Made by a program: the position numbers and the translations under genes. Positions 48,001 to 59,376 of a stretch of 64,000 bases of DNA are shown here, in pieces (position 1 is the stretch's first letter; each line of letters begins with the position of its first letter). The notes under the pieces are model-generated. The model did not search any database and had not been told where the DNA came from. It saw only the letters and a list, made by a program, of their open reading frames with translations. The stretch is taken from assembly GCA_947623455.1 (NCBI GenBank), contig OX392542.1, positions 11,787,625 through 11,851,624 of the forward strand. Direction: 5' to 3'. Source of the stretch: Mimachlamys varia (Eukaryota > Mollusca > Bivalvia > Pectinida > Pectinidae).

Positions 48001-50846
48001 CTGGGCTGTCCCCTTATATCAACACTGTCGTTATTGCTGGGGTGTCCCCTTGTATCAACACTATCGTTATGACTGGGGTGTCCCCTTGTCTCCAGACTAT
48101 TGTTATGACTGGGGTGTCCCCTTGTATAATCACTATCGTTATGACTGGGATGTCCCTTGTATCAACATTATCGTTATGACTGGGGTGTCCCCTTGTATCA
48201 ACACTTTCATTATGACTCGGATGTCCCCTTGTCTCAACCCTATCGTTATGACTTGGGTGTCCCCTTGTAACAACACTATCGTTATGACTGGGGTGTCTCC
48301 TTGTATCAACACTGTCGTTATGACTGGGGTGTCCCATTGTTACAACACTATCGTTATGACTGGGGTGTCTCCTTGTATCAACACTGTCGTTATGACTGGG
48401 GTGTCCCCTTGTCTCCATTCTATCGTTATGACCTGGTTGTCCCCTTGTATCAACACTATTGTTATGACTGGGGTGTCTCCTTGTATCAACTCTTTCTTTA
48501 TGACTTGGGTGTCCCCTTGCCTCAACACTATCGTTATGACTGGGGTGTCCCCTTGTATCAACACTATCGTTATGACTTGGTTGTCCCTTTGTATCAACAC
48601 TATTGTTATGACTGGGGTGTCTCCTTGTATCAACTCTTTCTTTATGACTGGGGTGTCCCCTTGCCTCAACACTATTGTTATGACTGGGGTGTCCCCTTGT
48701 ATCAACACTATCGTTATGACTGGGGTGTCCCCTTGTCTCAACCCTATCGTTATGACTGGGGTATCCCCTTGTAACAACACTATCGTTATGACTGGAGTGT
48801 CTCATTTTATCAACACTGTCGTTATGCCTGGGCTGTCCCCTTGTATCAACACTATCGTTATGACTGGGGTGTCCCCTTGTATCAACACTATCGTTATGAT
48901 TTGGGTGTCCCCTTGTATCAACACTATCGTTATGACTGTGTTGTCCCCTTGCCTCAACTCTTTCTTTATGACTGGGGTGACCTCTTGTCTCAACCCTATC
49001 GTTATGGCTGTGGTGTCCCCCTGTCTCAATTCTATCGTAATGACTGGAGTGCCCCCATTGTTTCAATCTTTTCATTATGACTGGGGTGTTCCCTTATATC
49101 AACACTATCGTTATGACTGGGGTGTCCCCTTGTCTCAACTCTATCTTTATGACTGGGATAACTGGGGTATCCCCATGTATCAACACTATCGTTATGAATG
49201 TCTTGTCACCATCTTTCATTTTTTTCTTTATGACTGGGGTGTCCCTTTGTCTCAACCCTATCATTATGACTGGGAATTACCCTTGTCTCAACTATATAGT
49301 TATAACTGGGGTGTCCCGTTGTTTAAACCCTATCGTTATGGTTCGGATGTCCTCTTGTCTCAACCCTATCGTTATGACTGGGAATTCCCCTTGTCTTAAC
49401 CCTATCGATATGACAGGGGTGTCCCCTTGTTTCAACTCTATAGTTATAACTGGGTTGTACTCTTGTCTCAATTCTATCTTTATGACTGTGATGTTCCCTT
49501 GCAACAACACTATCGTAATGACTGGAGTGTCCCCTTGTTGCAATCCTTTCATTATGAGTGGGGTGTCCCCTTGTCTCAATTCTACCTTTATGACTGGGGT
49601 GACTGGGGTGTCCCCTTGTATCATCACTATCGTTATGCTGGGGTTGTCCCCTTTTCTCAACCCTATCGTTATGACTGGGGTGTCCCCTTGTCTCAATTCT
49701 ATCTTTATGACTTGAGTGTCCCCTTGCCTAAACTCTTTCTTTATGACTGGTGTGTCCCCTTGTATCGTCACTATCGTTATAACTGGTGTATCCCCTTGTC
49801 TCAACCCTATCGTTATGACTTTGTTTTCACCACCTATCAGTTCTATCTTTATGACTGGGTTGTCCCCTTGTATCATCACTATCGTTAAGACTTAAATGTC
49901 CCTTGTATCTACTCTATCGTTATGACTGAGGTGTACCCTTGTATCAACACTATCGTTATGACTGGGGTGTCCCCTTGTCTCAACACAATCGTTATGACTG
50001 GGGTGTCCCCTTGTATCAACACTATCGTTATGACTAAAATGTCCCTTGTTTCAACACTATCGTTATGACTGTGTTGTCCCCTTGTCTCAACTCTTTCTTT
50101 TTGAATGGGGTGACTGGGGTGTCCCCTTGTATAATCACTATCGTTATGACTAAAATGTCCCTTGTATCAACATTATCTTTATGACTAGGGTGTCCCCTTG
50201 TATCAACACTAACGTTATGACTGGGGTGTCCCTTTGTCTCAACAATGTCTTTATGACTGAAGTGTCCCCTTGTCTCAATCCTATCGTTATGACTGGGGTG
50301 TCCCCTTGTATCAACACTGTCGTTATGACTGTGGTGTCCCCTTGCCTCAACTCTTTCTTTATGACTGGGGTGACTGGGGTGTCCCCTTGTATCAACCCTA
50401 TCATTATGACTGGGGTGTCCCCTTGTCACAACCTTATCATTATGACCGGGTTGTCCCTTGTCTCAATTCTATCTTAATGTCTGGGGTGTCACCTTGTCTC
50501 AATACTATCTTCATGATTGGGGTGTCACCTTGTCTCATTTCTATCGTTATGACTGGGGTATCCCCTTGTCTCAATTGTATCGTAATGACTGGGATGTCTC
50601 CTTGTTTCAATTCTACCTTTATGACTTGGGTGTCCCCTTGTCTCCACACTATTGTTATGACTGGGGTGTCTCATTGTATCAACCCTATCGTTATGACTGG
50701 GGTGTCCCCTTGTATAATCACTATCGTTATGACTGGGATGTCCCTTGTATCAACATTATCGTTATGACTGGGGTGTCCCCTTGTATCAACATTATCGTTA
50801 TGACTGGGATGTCCCTTGTATCAACATTATCGTTATGACTTGGGTG
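45062..50846 (+). repeat. 36-bp minisatellite, large block (about 160 units)
   Basis: The consensus unit is TATCAACACTATCGTTATGA followed by CTGGGGTGTCCCCTTG. Four of the six frames of the unit lack stops, giving repeat peptides such as INTIVMTGVSPC and open frames up to 617 codons. No start context or domain supports coding. Higher-order structure is visible: a 15-unit, 539-bp block repeated around 46700-47780, and a block at 45750-46340 that recurs at 50455-50846 with two units missing. Confidence 0.95.
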
Positions 50847-51908
50847 TCCACTGGGGCCAGAGGGGCGGGACCCAATAGGGGAAATAGAGGAAAAGTCTTT
50901 TAAATCCCTAATTGTCATAAAGTACTGAATAAATTTGAACCAAATTTGGTCAGAAGCATCCTGTTGGGAAGGGGAACAGATTTTGTATAAATGGTGTTTC
51001 TGACTCCCCTGGGGCCGGAGGGGCGGGGGCAATAGAGGAAAAGCATTTCAAATCCCTACTAGTCATAAAGTACTGAATAGATTTGAACCGAATTTGGTCC
51101 GAAACATCCTAAGGGAAGGGGAACAGATTTTGTATATATGGCGACTCTCACATCCTTGGGACTGGAGGGCGGGGCGCAATAGTGGAAATAGAGGAAAGGC
51201 CTTTCAAATCCTTACTTGCCATAAAGTACTGAATAGATTTGAACCAAATTTGGTCAGAAATATCCTTTGGAGGAGGGAAACAGGTTTCGTATAAATGGTG
51301 ACTCTGACCCCACAGGGGCAGGCGGGACGAGGTCCAACACGGGAAATACAGGAAAAGCCGTTTAAAACGCTGCTTGTTTACTTTGGTTTTGGTTGTGATC
51401 CCCACCCTATAACATTACCATATATACAGTTGCTTGCCATAAAGAGACGAACACAATCATGATATTATGATTGGTCCCGGGGTGAGTCCCGCCCTTGCAG
51501 AATTAATTTCTGAATCATCAGTTTTAAACCATTGAGATCCCGACCCCAAAGCTATATAAAGAGACGATCACAATCCTGATACAGATTTCATCCCAGGATC
51601 TACCATGCCCTTGTAGACTTCCTAACCAAATATTATACATTTGCTTGGCATAAAGAGACAAATGCTATCATGATATTAGCATTGATGGCAGGGTCTGGTC
51701 ACAGCCCTAAGGGACCCAGTTTCTCAGCTAAACTTTAAAACAGTTGAGAAACTCACCCATTAACCAAACTTTTATTTATACAGAGATGCCTCTAGGATTT
51801 GTCTTCATGTTTGCCCCTGTCCATGGGATCTTTTTGGAAAATATTTTACTATGATCACTTAGATACAAATGTATCCAGGTGAGCGATAAGGCCCCCTGGG
51901 CCTCTTGT
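50847..51908 (+). mobile_element. Dispersed element with ~155-bp internal repeats
   Basis: Four imperfect copies start with GGGGCCAGAGGGGCGGG-like words near 50853, 51010, 51158 and 51313 and include TTTGAACCAAATTTGGTCAG. A unique part follows, with ATAAAGAGACGAACACAATC-type words repeated three times. The element ends GATAAGGCCCCCTGGGCCTC, the ending seen at 34890. It sits between the 36-bp array and spacer copy 2. Confidence 0.65.
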
Positions 51909-51944
51909 TATGAAAGAGGAATCGTTTTGTTAATGATTATATAC

Positions 51945-52740
51945 AGTGTTCGTGAATGATTGAAATTACACACTTTGTGATATTGATTTCCCACCTGTTT
52001 ATTTAGAATACATTATTTAAATTTGTCATTGATCTATATTTTATTGTCATTATCTTATGGCACAATGTTCATGTTTAAAAAATAAGATGCTATACATAAT
52101 ATGCATATTTTACAGGGTACTGTATATTTTAGCATGTGTGATATTTTATTTTAACAGATGTTCTGGTCGCAAATATACACAGTGCGTCATTTATGTTGAT
52201 CTAATGAAACAGTGTGATAGTGGTTAATGATTTCAACATGTGATAACAGAATAAAAGATTTAATTCAATCATAGCTGCCTGAATATGTTATACATTGTAT
52301 CTACTGGATTAGCATGATAGTAATGTTCGCCCACATGAGGAAGGCTATGGGATCTTTCCCCAGGCCGAGACATACAAATGTATCAGGGTCTCTAACAATG
52401 GTAGTTACTGCTCCCGGCTTGACGCTCAGCAATTGGTATTGTAACAAGAGACGAATAAAGCCTTTATACGTCTCTGGTGTAACGACCTGTTCGCCCGTTG
52501 TCAGTATAATGTGACAGGGTGGGGTGTCACACAGTCGGATAAGACCTTCAACTCAATCATAGAAGTGTGTTGTATCAAAAGTTTGAAAGATGTTTGATTT
52601 CCTGTAAATGATTTTTTCATGGCATTAATTGGTCCAGTTACAATGCTTTTCTATAAATTAAATGCGGGTGTAAATACACACAAGCAATACCTCGAATGGC
52701 ATTATTTCAAACCCAGCATTTCTGTTGGTTACGTTTCTAA
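51945..52740 (+). repeat. Spacer copy 2
   Basis: This is homologous to 44075-45058. It carries a SINE-like insert at the same place (52318-52530), truncated after GGGTGGGGTGTC, so the SINE was there before the duplication. After 52740 the sequence continues into retroelement tail rather than a minisatellite. Confidence 0.85.
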
Positions 52741-52744
52741 TAAT

Positions 52745-53260
52745 TTCAAAAGGTCTCATTTTCCATTGAGAAATGTACCATAGCCTTGTACGATATGAAG
52801 GTGGATGTTTTTGGATATGCTCATTAGTGTCCATTGCGAATGATGCCACAGTTCTCACTTTGAGGCCATGTGATTTACTTTGCTCTGACATAGATTTACA
52901 TGGCGGATTTTGTTTGGTTTATCAACAGCCACCAGGGTCAATTAAGGACGTACCAGGTTTTGGAGGACCAAGAGAAATACCACCGACCTACGGTCAGTAC
53001 CTGGCAACTGCTCCACGTGGGATTCGAACCCGCAACTCAGAGGTGGAGGACTAGTGATAGAATGTCCAAACACCTTAACCATTCGGCCACCGCAGTCCCT
53101 ACATGGCGGATGTCGTGAATGAAGCAGAAAACGCTTACTTTTCCGGAATACCTGGTCTTAATCTCTTTTTTCAAGAATCTCTGTGTATTTCCTTTTTTTA
53201 TACATTTAGTTTATAAGTTTATAGATCATATGTTATTTAAGTACAGTCTTGTTTTGATCC
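52745..53260 (+). mobile_element. Retroelement 3' tail, interrupted by a SINE
   Basis: The tail is the family sequence that follows the reverse transcriptase remnants elsewhere: GATATGAAGGTGGATGTTTT, TATGCTCATTAGTGT and, after the SINE, ACGCTTACTTTTCCGGAATA and CCTGGTCTTAATCTC. It is split at ACATGGCGGAT by the SINE at 52909-53100. Confidence 0.65.
52909..53100 (-). mobile_element. tRNA-derived SINE with 11-bp target duplication
   Basis: Read on the minus strand, the element starts AGGGACTGCGGTGGCCGAAT. It has an A box (TGGCCGAATGGTTAAGG) and a B box (GGGTTCGAATCCC), with an intervening arm as in a class II (Leu/Ser-type) tRNA. The body ends CGTCCTTAATTGACCC and GCTGTTGATAAACCAAACAA. ACATGGCGGAT flanks it exactly on both sides (52898-52908 and 53101-53111). 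This is an intact insertion; the tRNA-like head is not a tRNA gene. Confidence 0.9.
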
Positions 53261-53344
53261 GGTTATATAAACGGAATAAATTTAAACTTTATTTTTTTTG
53301 CACAAATTATGAAACAAGTTATACAACTTATATCAATCTCTCTT

Positions 53345-53523
53345 GTTGACCCGGCTATTAGCGCGCGAGGGGTCTTATTTTTGGAGGACACCAGAGTAAC
53401 CGGAGAAAAGCCACGTGGTCGGGCATGTGACCCCATACTATTTCATGTCCGGTCGGGGAATCGAACCCCGGTCGCGTTGGTGAAAGGCAAGTGCGCTATC
53501 CACTGCACCACCCGATCACCCTA
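53345..53523 (-). mobile_element. Second tRNA-derived SINE
   Basis: Read on the minus strand it has GGGTGGTGCAGTGGATAGCG (A box region), a CTTTCACC anticodon-arm-like stretch and GGGGTTCGATTCCCCG (B box), followed by a ~100-bp unrelated body ending near GCCGGGTCAAC. The head differs from that of the SINE at 52909. No clean target duplication was found. Confidence 0.8.
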
Positions 53524-53639
53524 TTCGATTATATTAGCGGACCATCTTATCACGTTGTCTCTCAATTCGTTTGCCTCTCGGTATTTTTTTCACAGCATAA
53601 CCTATATATCATAAGCATATTTCAAGAACATAATCGTTA

Positions 53640-54180
53640 ACTTTATTTGACAAACCCCCCTGCATTCCCAAACCTGGGGTGTTTACATGTCACCATTGAT
53701 TCATTATTCTATGGATTGCTCTAAACTTCGATATTTTCTGGCTGGATATCGGCTGCTGACGAATAAACTTTCGGCACAATTAATCAAGAATGTAGATTGC
53801 TGAAGACCAATGGCAAATATCTCGGCCTCATTGGGAAATATTCTATGACCTGGTACATGAACGATACGAAAAGTATACATTAAGATGCTGATTAGTATGC
53901 TTGTTATGCAAATACCTCAGTTGTCACATTGAGGACATGACATTGACTTGGAAGTGACCTTTATTAACATGACGGGTGTTGTCGATGAAACAGAAGACGC
54001 TTACCCTTACGGTAATACGTTGGCTTATTCTCTTATACGTTTTCTCAACAGTGAATGGGTAAATCTTCACATTGTGCACAGTTTATCCCTAGTTTAATTA
54101 AACACTTTTGAATTCTGATTATGATTTTGTGAATGCTTCGATATTCTCTCTAATTATTTGAGTTTGTGAGAGAACACAAC
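53640..54180 (+). pseudogene. Retroelement remnant: end of reverse transcriptase plus 3' tail
   Basis: The + strand has GVYMSPLIHYSMDCSKLRYF and RLLTNKLSAQL, followed after frame breaks by KYLGLIGKYSMTW. These align to the end of the coding part of the element at 60880-61760. The family tail follows (AGAAGACGCTTACCCTTACG). Multiple stops and frame changes show it is dead. Confidence 0.6.
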
Positions 54181-54539
54181 GTTTATTTGGGTTTTGCAAA
54201 CAATTGAATCTACATAGCCCGACGGTAACTCGCTACCTTTGATGATATACGAGAACTCTTTATTAATACAATGTATGCTTGATTGTAAGGTGATCAGCTT
54301 GATGTATTATGATTTGTACAATCTGAGTTACATAATGTGCAATCTAACAGCGATTCTCTTTTATCCCATTCTTCAGGAACGTCCTTAAAATGACATTGGC
54401 TGTTGAAAGGACATTCAACTCGGTATAACCAACTGTTTTGTACCGCAACGTATTAGGGCCACTATGAAAATAAATTTATCTTGTACGTACAACTTAGTAT
54501 CTTGTACGGACAACATAATATCTTGTACGGACAACTTAA

Positions 54540-54735
54540 TATAATAATAATGATATACAACATTTGATAAAGCGCCCTATATATCTAACATTAGCGACTC
54601 TAAAGCGCTTTACAGTACATAGATATACAATTCTCATACAATCAATACAATTAACACAAACAATTCTGAGGCATTCGCAGGAGCTGCCTTATCAGGCGCT
54701 AACTACTTTCCTATACCACCTGGCTAATATTTCTA
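54540..54735. repeat. Dispersed repeat of unknown type
   Basis: The words AAAGCGCCCTATATATCTAA and TCTAAAGCGCTTTACAG are a pattern I associate with dispersed repeats in marine invertebrate genomes. No inverted ends or target duplication are seen. Confidence 0.35.
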
Positions 54736-55039
54736 TATGTGTGTGTATGTATGTGTATATGCTGGAGATGAATTGTGTTCTGTCTGTAGTGGTACCGTGT
54801 TTCGAACGGCATCTTTTAGAGTGCAACCTCACTTGAATGCTACAGCACAGTTACTGCAACAACCTACCCAGACCATGTTATACTCCTCCTGGGTTGTTGG
54901 AGTTGTGTGGGCAGGAATGCTCTGAATGTTCCATACGTATGACGATTACGGTCGAACCCCGGCGCGTAATCCGCCGTTACAATCTTATACGTACAACTTA
55001 ATATCTTGTACATACAACTTAGTATAACAAGAACCTTGC

Positions 55040-55640
55040 AAAATCTCCAAATTTTGTATTTACGATCATGAACTTATATCCAATTAAACCATGACCAACA
55101 CAGACAGCTATACGATAAACATTATGATCTCGATTTACCGATCGATCGTGAGCTTTCCCTTTTTTTGATAGTAACAACCATGCTTCCCAAACTGATGGTG
55201 TGTACATTTCGCAGTTAATACCTTATTCTAGTGTTTGCTCTAGATACCGGTATTTCCGTGATAGATTTTGGCTGCTGACAAACAAACGTCACAGCTAGGT
55301 GGGCTGATAAGGCTATGAGCATGTTTTATGGACGCCACATTGGTCTCATTGAGATATATTCTTTATCCTTGTGTGCAATGAGGGTTGGTGTTTCTGAGTA
55401 TGCCCACTAGTGTGGTTGAGAAGGACGCCTAAGGACGACGTGACATGTATTTGGATGTGACCTAGATTTTACATGAAGCCTACTCTTCAGGAACACCTGG
55501 TCTAATTCTCTTCTACTTTTTAAAGGATCTTCTAGCCAATTTTCTTTGTTTATATTTTGACCCTAGTTTAATCGATTTGAGCTCGGATTGTGGTTATATT
55601 GACGGTTCAAAATTCTCTCTGATTTTTGTCCTACTGGGGA
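55040..55640 (+). pseudogene. Retroelement remnant: reverse transcriptase C-terminal part plus 3' tail
   Basis: The + strand has YDKHYDLDLPIDREL near 55110, then GVYISQLIPYSSVCSRYRYF and RFWLLTNKR, then the family tail (TCAGGAACACCTGGTCTAAT, GACCCTAGTTTAATCG). Frame breaks are numerous. This is the second of three plus-strand copies between 53.6 and 61.8 kb. Confidence 0.6.
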
Positions 55641-55719
55641 CATGTAACTGTGTGTAACCAACTGTTTTATATCTGCAGCTTCTGAGGACGTACTTCGTAC
55701 GTAGACCTTGATTTTGTAA

Positions 55720-56635
55720 GGAAAATAAATTCTGTACAACCAACTATCCTTCATCTACAGCATCTGAGGTAGAAATCCTTTGTGACGGTCTCTGTGTAAA
55801 CGATATTTCCTTTGTTCATATTTTGTCCATAATTCATTAGATTTTGAGGTCGGATTAAAGTTTTGTTGAAGCTTAGATATTATATGAAACTTTAGATACC
55901 GTTGTACCGATCTCAAATATTGTCCTTATGTTAATTTGCCCGGCAAATGTACGGTAATGTGATTCTGTGTGACGTCACCTGCTTATCAAGTTATATATCT
56001 GAGGGCAGTGTCCTCTAGGAAACAGGAATATCTCACGTTCCCAAGCCACACGTACCGATCATATATCTGTTTATTACAACAATCTTTACGCCTCAGTTTC
56101 CCTGGGATATTTAATCTCGCTGTCGCTGTTCGCAAACTGAGTGTACTCGGTGGATGATGATGCGGTCATTCTTAATTCTGCCTATGGATTTAAAAATTAC
56201 CGAAACCACTTCTTATTATATTTTAATATTGTTTGTAATGTAATGGAATTGATTTCCGTTTCTTTGTGTCCTGATCAAGGAGCGGATTGCTCCAAAAAAT
56301 TGACAGCACCAGTTTGTCCACACTGTTGGAATTACTTCTTTTTTAATAATTCCTATCTTATAAATATCCGTTCGTAAATATCCAGTGTTATTTGGAAAAC
56401 TGCCATTGATATAACTTCTTGAAAAATATTTCCACGCTACACAACAATAATAGACGCCTGTTCAGAAAAAAAACTTTTTCATCCTTGATACATGCAAAAC
56501 CTCGAGCTCAAATTCAATTAGACGCTTACTTAACATATATATATTATGCAACTTCTAATTCATTTTCAGGTTAATGTACTTGGTATGGTATCTTTTTCAC
56601 TAGTGTGATATATGGTCTCCGGTCAATAAAACGCA
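55720..56635. other. Retroelement-tail fragment, then no gene
   Basis: About 55730-55880 is a further plus-strand tail fragment (TTTTGTCCATAATTCATTAG and neighbours). From about 55900 to 56635 I see only short open frames without recognisable content. Confidence 0.45.
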
Positions 56636-56878
56636 GGGCCCAGTTGTTCAATGGGTCATTAACTTAATCACTATTTAACGACGTTTTTCAAACTTAAATA
56701 ATTTTGTCGATATACAAGGTAAAATCTTGCAATTTTGCATGTAAATTAACGTCATTAGATATATGATATCTGCAAAGTTGTAACTAAATACATGGGTTCA
56801 TTTTGAAGTTACAGGATAATTAAAATTTGCTGTTTTCACTGATTAAGCTAATCACCTTTCGAACAACTGGGTTCTGAT
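56636..56878. mobile_element. MITE with ~30-bp imperfect inverted ends
   Basis: GGGCCCAGTTGTTCAATGGG at the left faces CGAACAACTGGGTTCTG at the right. The symmetry continues through GTGATTAGCTT/AACTTAATCAC-type words. The element is about 243 bp with an AT-rich core. Confidence 0.7.
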
Positions 56879-59376
56879 TGACGTTCAAAACATAAAGTTA
56901 TTACATGTTTGCCATACAGTTGTGTGTTAGTCAATTATGTCTTAAATTTAGTAAAGAATACTTGTAAAATAACATAGTTAAAATTATTCGATAATCTCTG
57001 AAACAAAACACTTCATGTGTCGGATTTCATTGTAACGTAACAGAAACACTTTCGTCATAGGGTCTCGTACTTTAAAAAGATCTAAGACGACTGCTAATAA
57101 AACAACCTTGTTATCTAATGCTATCTTCATTTCGAGGATTTTAAAAGATATGTTAAACTATAAACAAAACAGAAAACTAAAGGAATTCCAAAGTGTTTGC
57201 AAGGTCATCATTTGAATAAAATAGATAAAACTAGAGCAAAAACAAGAGCAAATTATGAATATTTACACGGAGACCGCTGAAAAAGTACAAGAGAACAAGA
57301 CCTGGTGTTCCATAAGGGTGTCGTCTTCATGGAAGACATCCGTCATGTAAATCTAAGTGATATCCAAGTAGATGTGACGTTCTCAAAGTGAGAACTGTAC
57401 CATAATTCTCAGTCACAACAAATACAAATACTGATGAAAATATTAAAGAAAACGTCCACCTTCATATATACAATATTTATTTTTCTTGCAATTCCATGTT
57501 ATTTGGACAGTGGATCACTGTATCAATGTTGTTTAGTTGTGCAAATGAAAGAAAAAACTATTTTCTATTCATTTTTCAACATTATCGCATTTTCGAAAAT
57601 ACGCCCCTTCCGTCACCCTTACAGCAACTTCCAGGACGTATGGTATTTTTTTTAGATTAATTGCAATTGCCACTGACAATAAGAAAATCTTAAGGAAATT
57701 ACAACACTTGACTTTATTTTCTGTTGGCTAACCGCTTAACATTTAAACACAGTGTGTAACGAAACCTTTGGATTGCAGTGTATATGTATTTGTCTATGCT
57801 GCAGTATGCTTGTTTTTCAGGATTGCATAGCAGTACCTATTACCAAAAATGTAAATGTGAAATACATGTAACCTGTGGGAGAGTTACAATCGTCTCTCTT
57901 ACATAATATGTATTCATAATTATTCATTTACAAATAGTTAAGGTGCTTTACTATTGTTATGGATGTGTTGTAATCGAATGTAAATAATATGTGTGGAACG
58001 TTTTCCTTTCTGAAGTTTCTAATAAACGTATATTTTGTTATTTGTGTATATGCATTTTTCTGTAGGTATGGAAGCCTTTGGTGACATGATGATACTTGTG
58101 TTCGTAGACCGCACGATGAATTAATATTTACTTCTGATAGCATTTCGTGTTCTAGGTATTATATATGTAGTGTATTTATGGTATTCGACATCTAATGTTT
58201 ATATTGAATAAAATATATACTAGTTCTGGGATGATGATTTCAGTTTGTTCAAATTTTGATTGAATATAAACGCATGAGTGAAATTGATGTTTTAATGGAT
58301 AAATAAACATTTTTTAACATTTTCTGTTACATTTTATTCGTATTTACCCTGCACCTACTGATGGACAAACACAGACCAACCGACATATGACACAGATTTG
58401 GTCATAACAAAAATATATTCATATGACACAGCGGTGGTACGGTGGATACAATGTGTATACAGTCCAGGAAGGATTTCTTCGACAGAGGTCAGCTGAGAAG
58501 AGCTGCATGTTACTTGAATTTAGACCCTTACATATGGAGAACAAGCATATGCACTAGTTCGGAGGTAGTGAATGTCTGTATTGCTTCGTAGAGTATGTGA
58601 CGTACCAGTGTCTATGGTGAGTACATGGAATATGTTAAACTGTTTGTGTAACATTTATATATAGTGTAAACAAATGTGTGGATTGACAACGAACATATTC
58701 TCTATCGAGCGCTTACTCGGGTTACTACAATGGAAACTATGATGGCCTTGTATGCTAAGATAATATAGTCCTTCATCTTCATCGATACTTTGGTAAATTT
58801 GGAAAATACACAGTGAACAACATTATTTTTCTTTATGATATCATTTGTAAAACTAACACTAGCAGTTCGAATCGATTTTTTATTTATAACGGTCGTCATA
58901 TACACGCATTGACACAGTGGTCTGGTTATGACGCGATCGAACGTCGGACGTCACAACAGCAGAACGCCGCCATGTTTGCGTCACCGTCAAAGAATTTCGA
59001 ATGCCATCATTGGCATCAAAAGTTTGCCAGAAACCATTTATTGTATCAAGCGAAACGGATCCCATGTTACATGTTACAAAATCTTACAGGAAACAAACTA
59101 TGGCGGAATAGGTCTTGTTCTTAATCGGGGACAACGCTATTTTGAACCAAATATCAATCCGCCCGGCCTTTTTTTCATTGCGTATCCGGTAATTTATTCG
59201 CAGTCAGAGTTTACTCAGATCAAAAAGGAGAAGTGTAAATATAGTGTACCACAGTGATTTATTGTGTTGTCATTCACGGGCAAGGCTGCATCGCTCGTTC
59301 CATAGTTACACAAACATGTACAACTAAAATACATACTGAACTTATAGACGACGATTTGTAAATGAATCTTTAAAAA
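56879..59376. other. Intergenic and 5' flank of the Fuseless-like gene
   Basis: About 57225-57400 is a minus-strand retroelement-tail fragment. The rest is AT-rich. About 58915-59000 is locally richer in CpG (GACGCGATCGAACGTCGG, ACGTCAC), which would suit a promoter or 5' UTR of the gene starting at 59377, but no core promoter motif is convincing. Open frames here are not supported. Confidence 0.35.

Noticed and set aside
45733..49888. Open frames up to 617 codons in the 36-bp array
   Set aside because: They have the same cause: the 36-bp unit leaves four of six frames open. Overlapping frames on both strands contradict a real gene.
53017..53098. tRNA gene on the minus strand
   Set aside because: The tRNA-like head has A and B boxes but is joined to a SINE body and tail and flanked by a target duplication. 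It is a SINE head.
53440..53520. Second tRNA gene on the minus strand
   Set aside because: The tRNA-like region continues into a conserved non-tRNA body. The acceptor stem does not close convincingly, so a SINE is the better reading.
58813..59257. Open frames just upstream of the Fuseless-like gene as a separate small gene
   Set aside because: Two frames overlap in the same stretch, neither has recognisable content, and the position suits a 5' UTR or promoter of the downstream gene.
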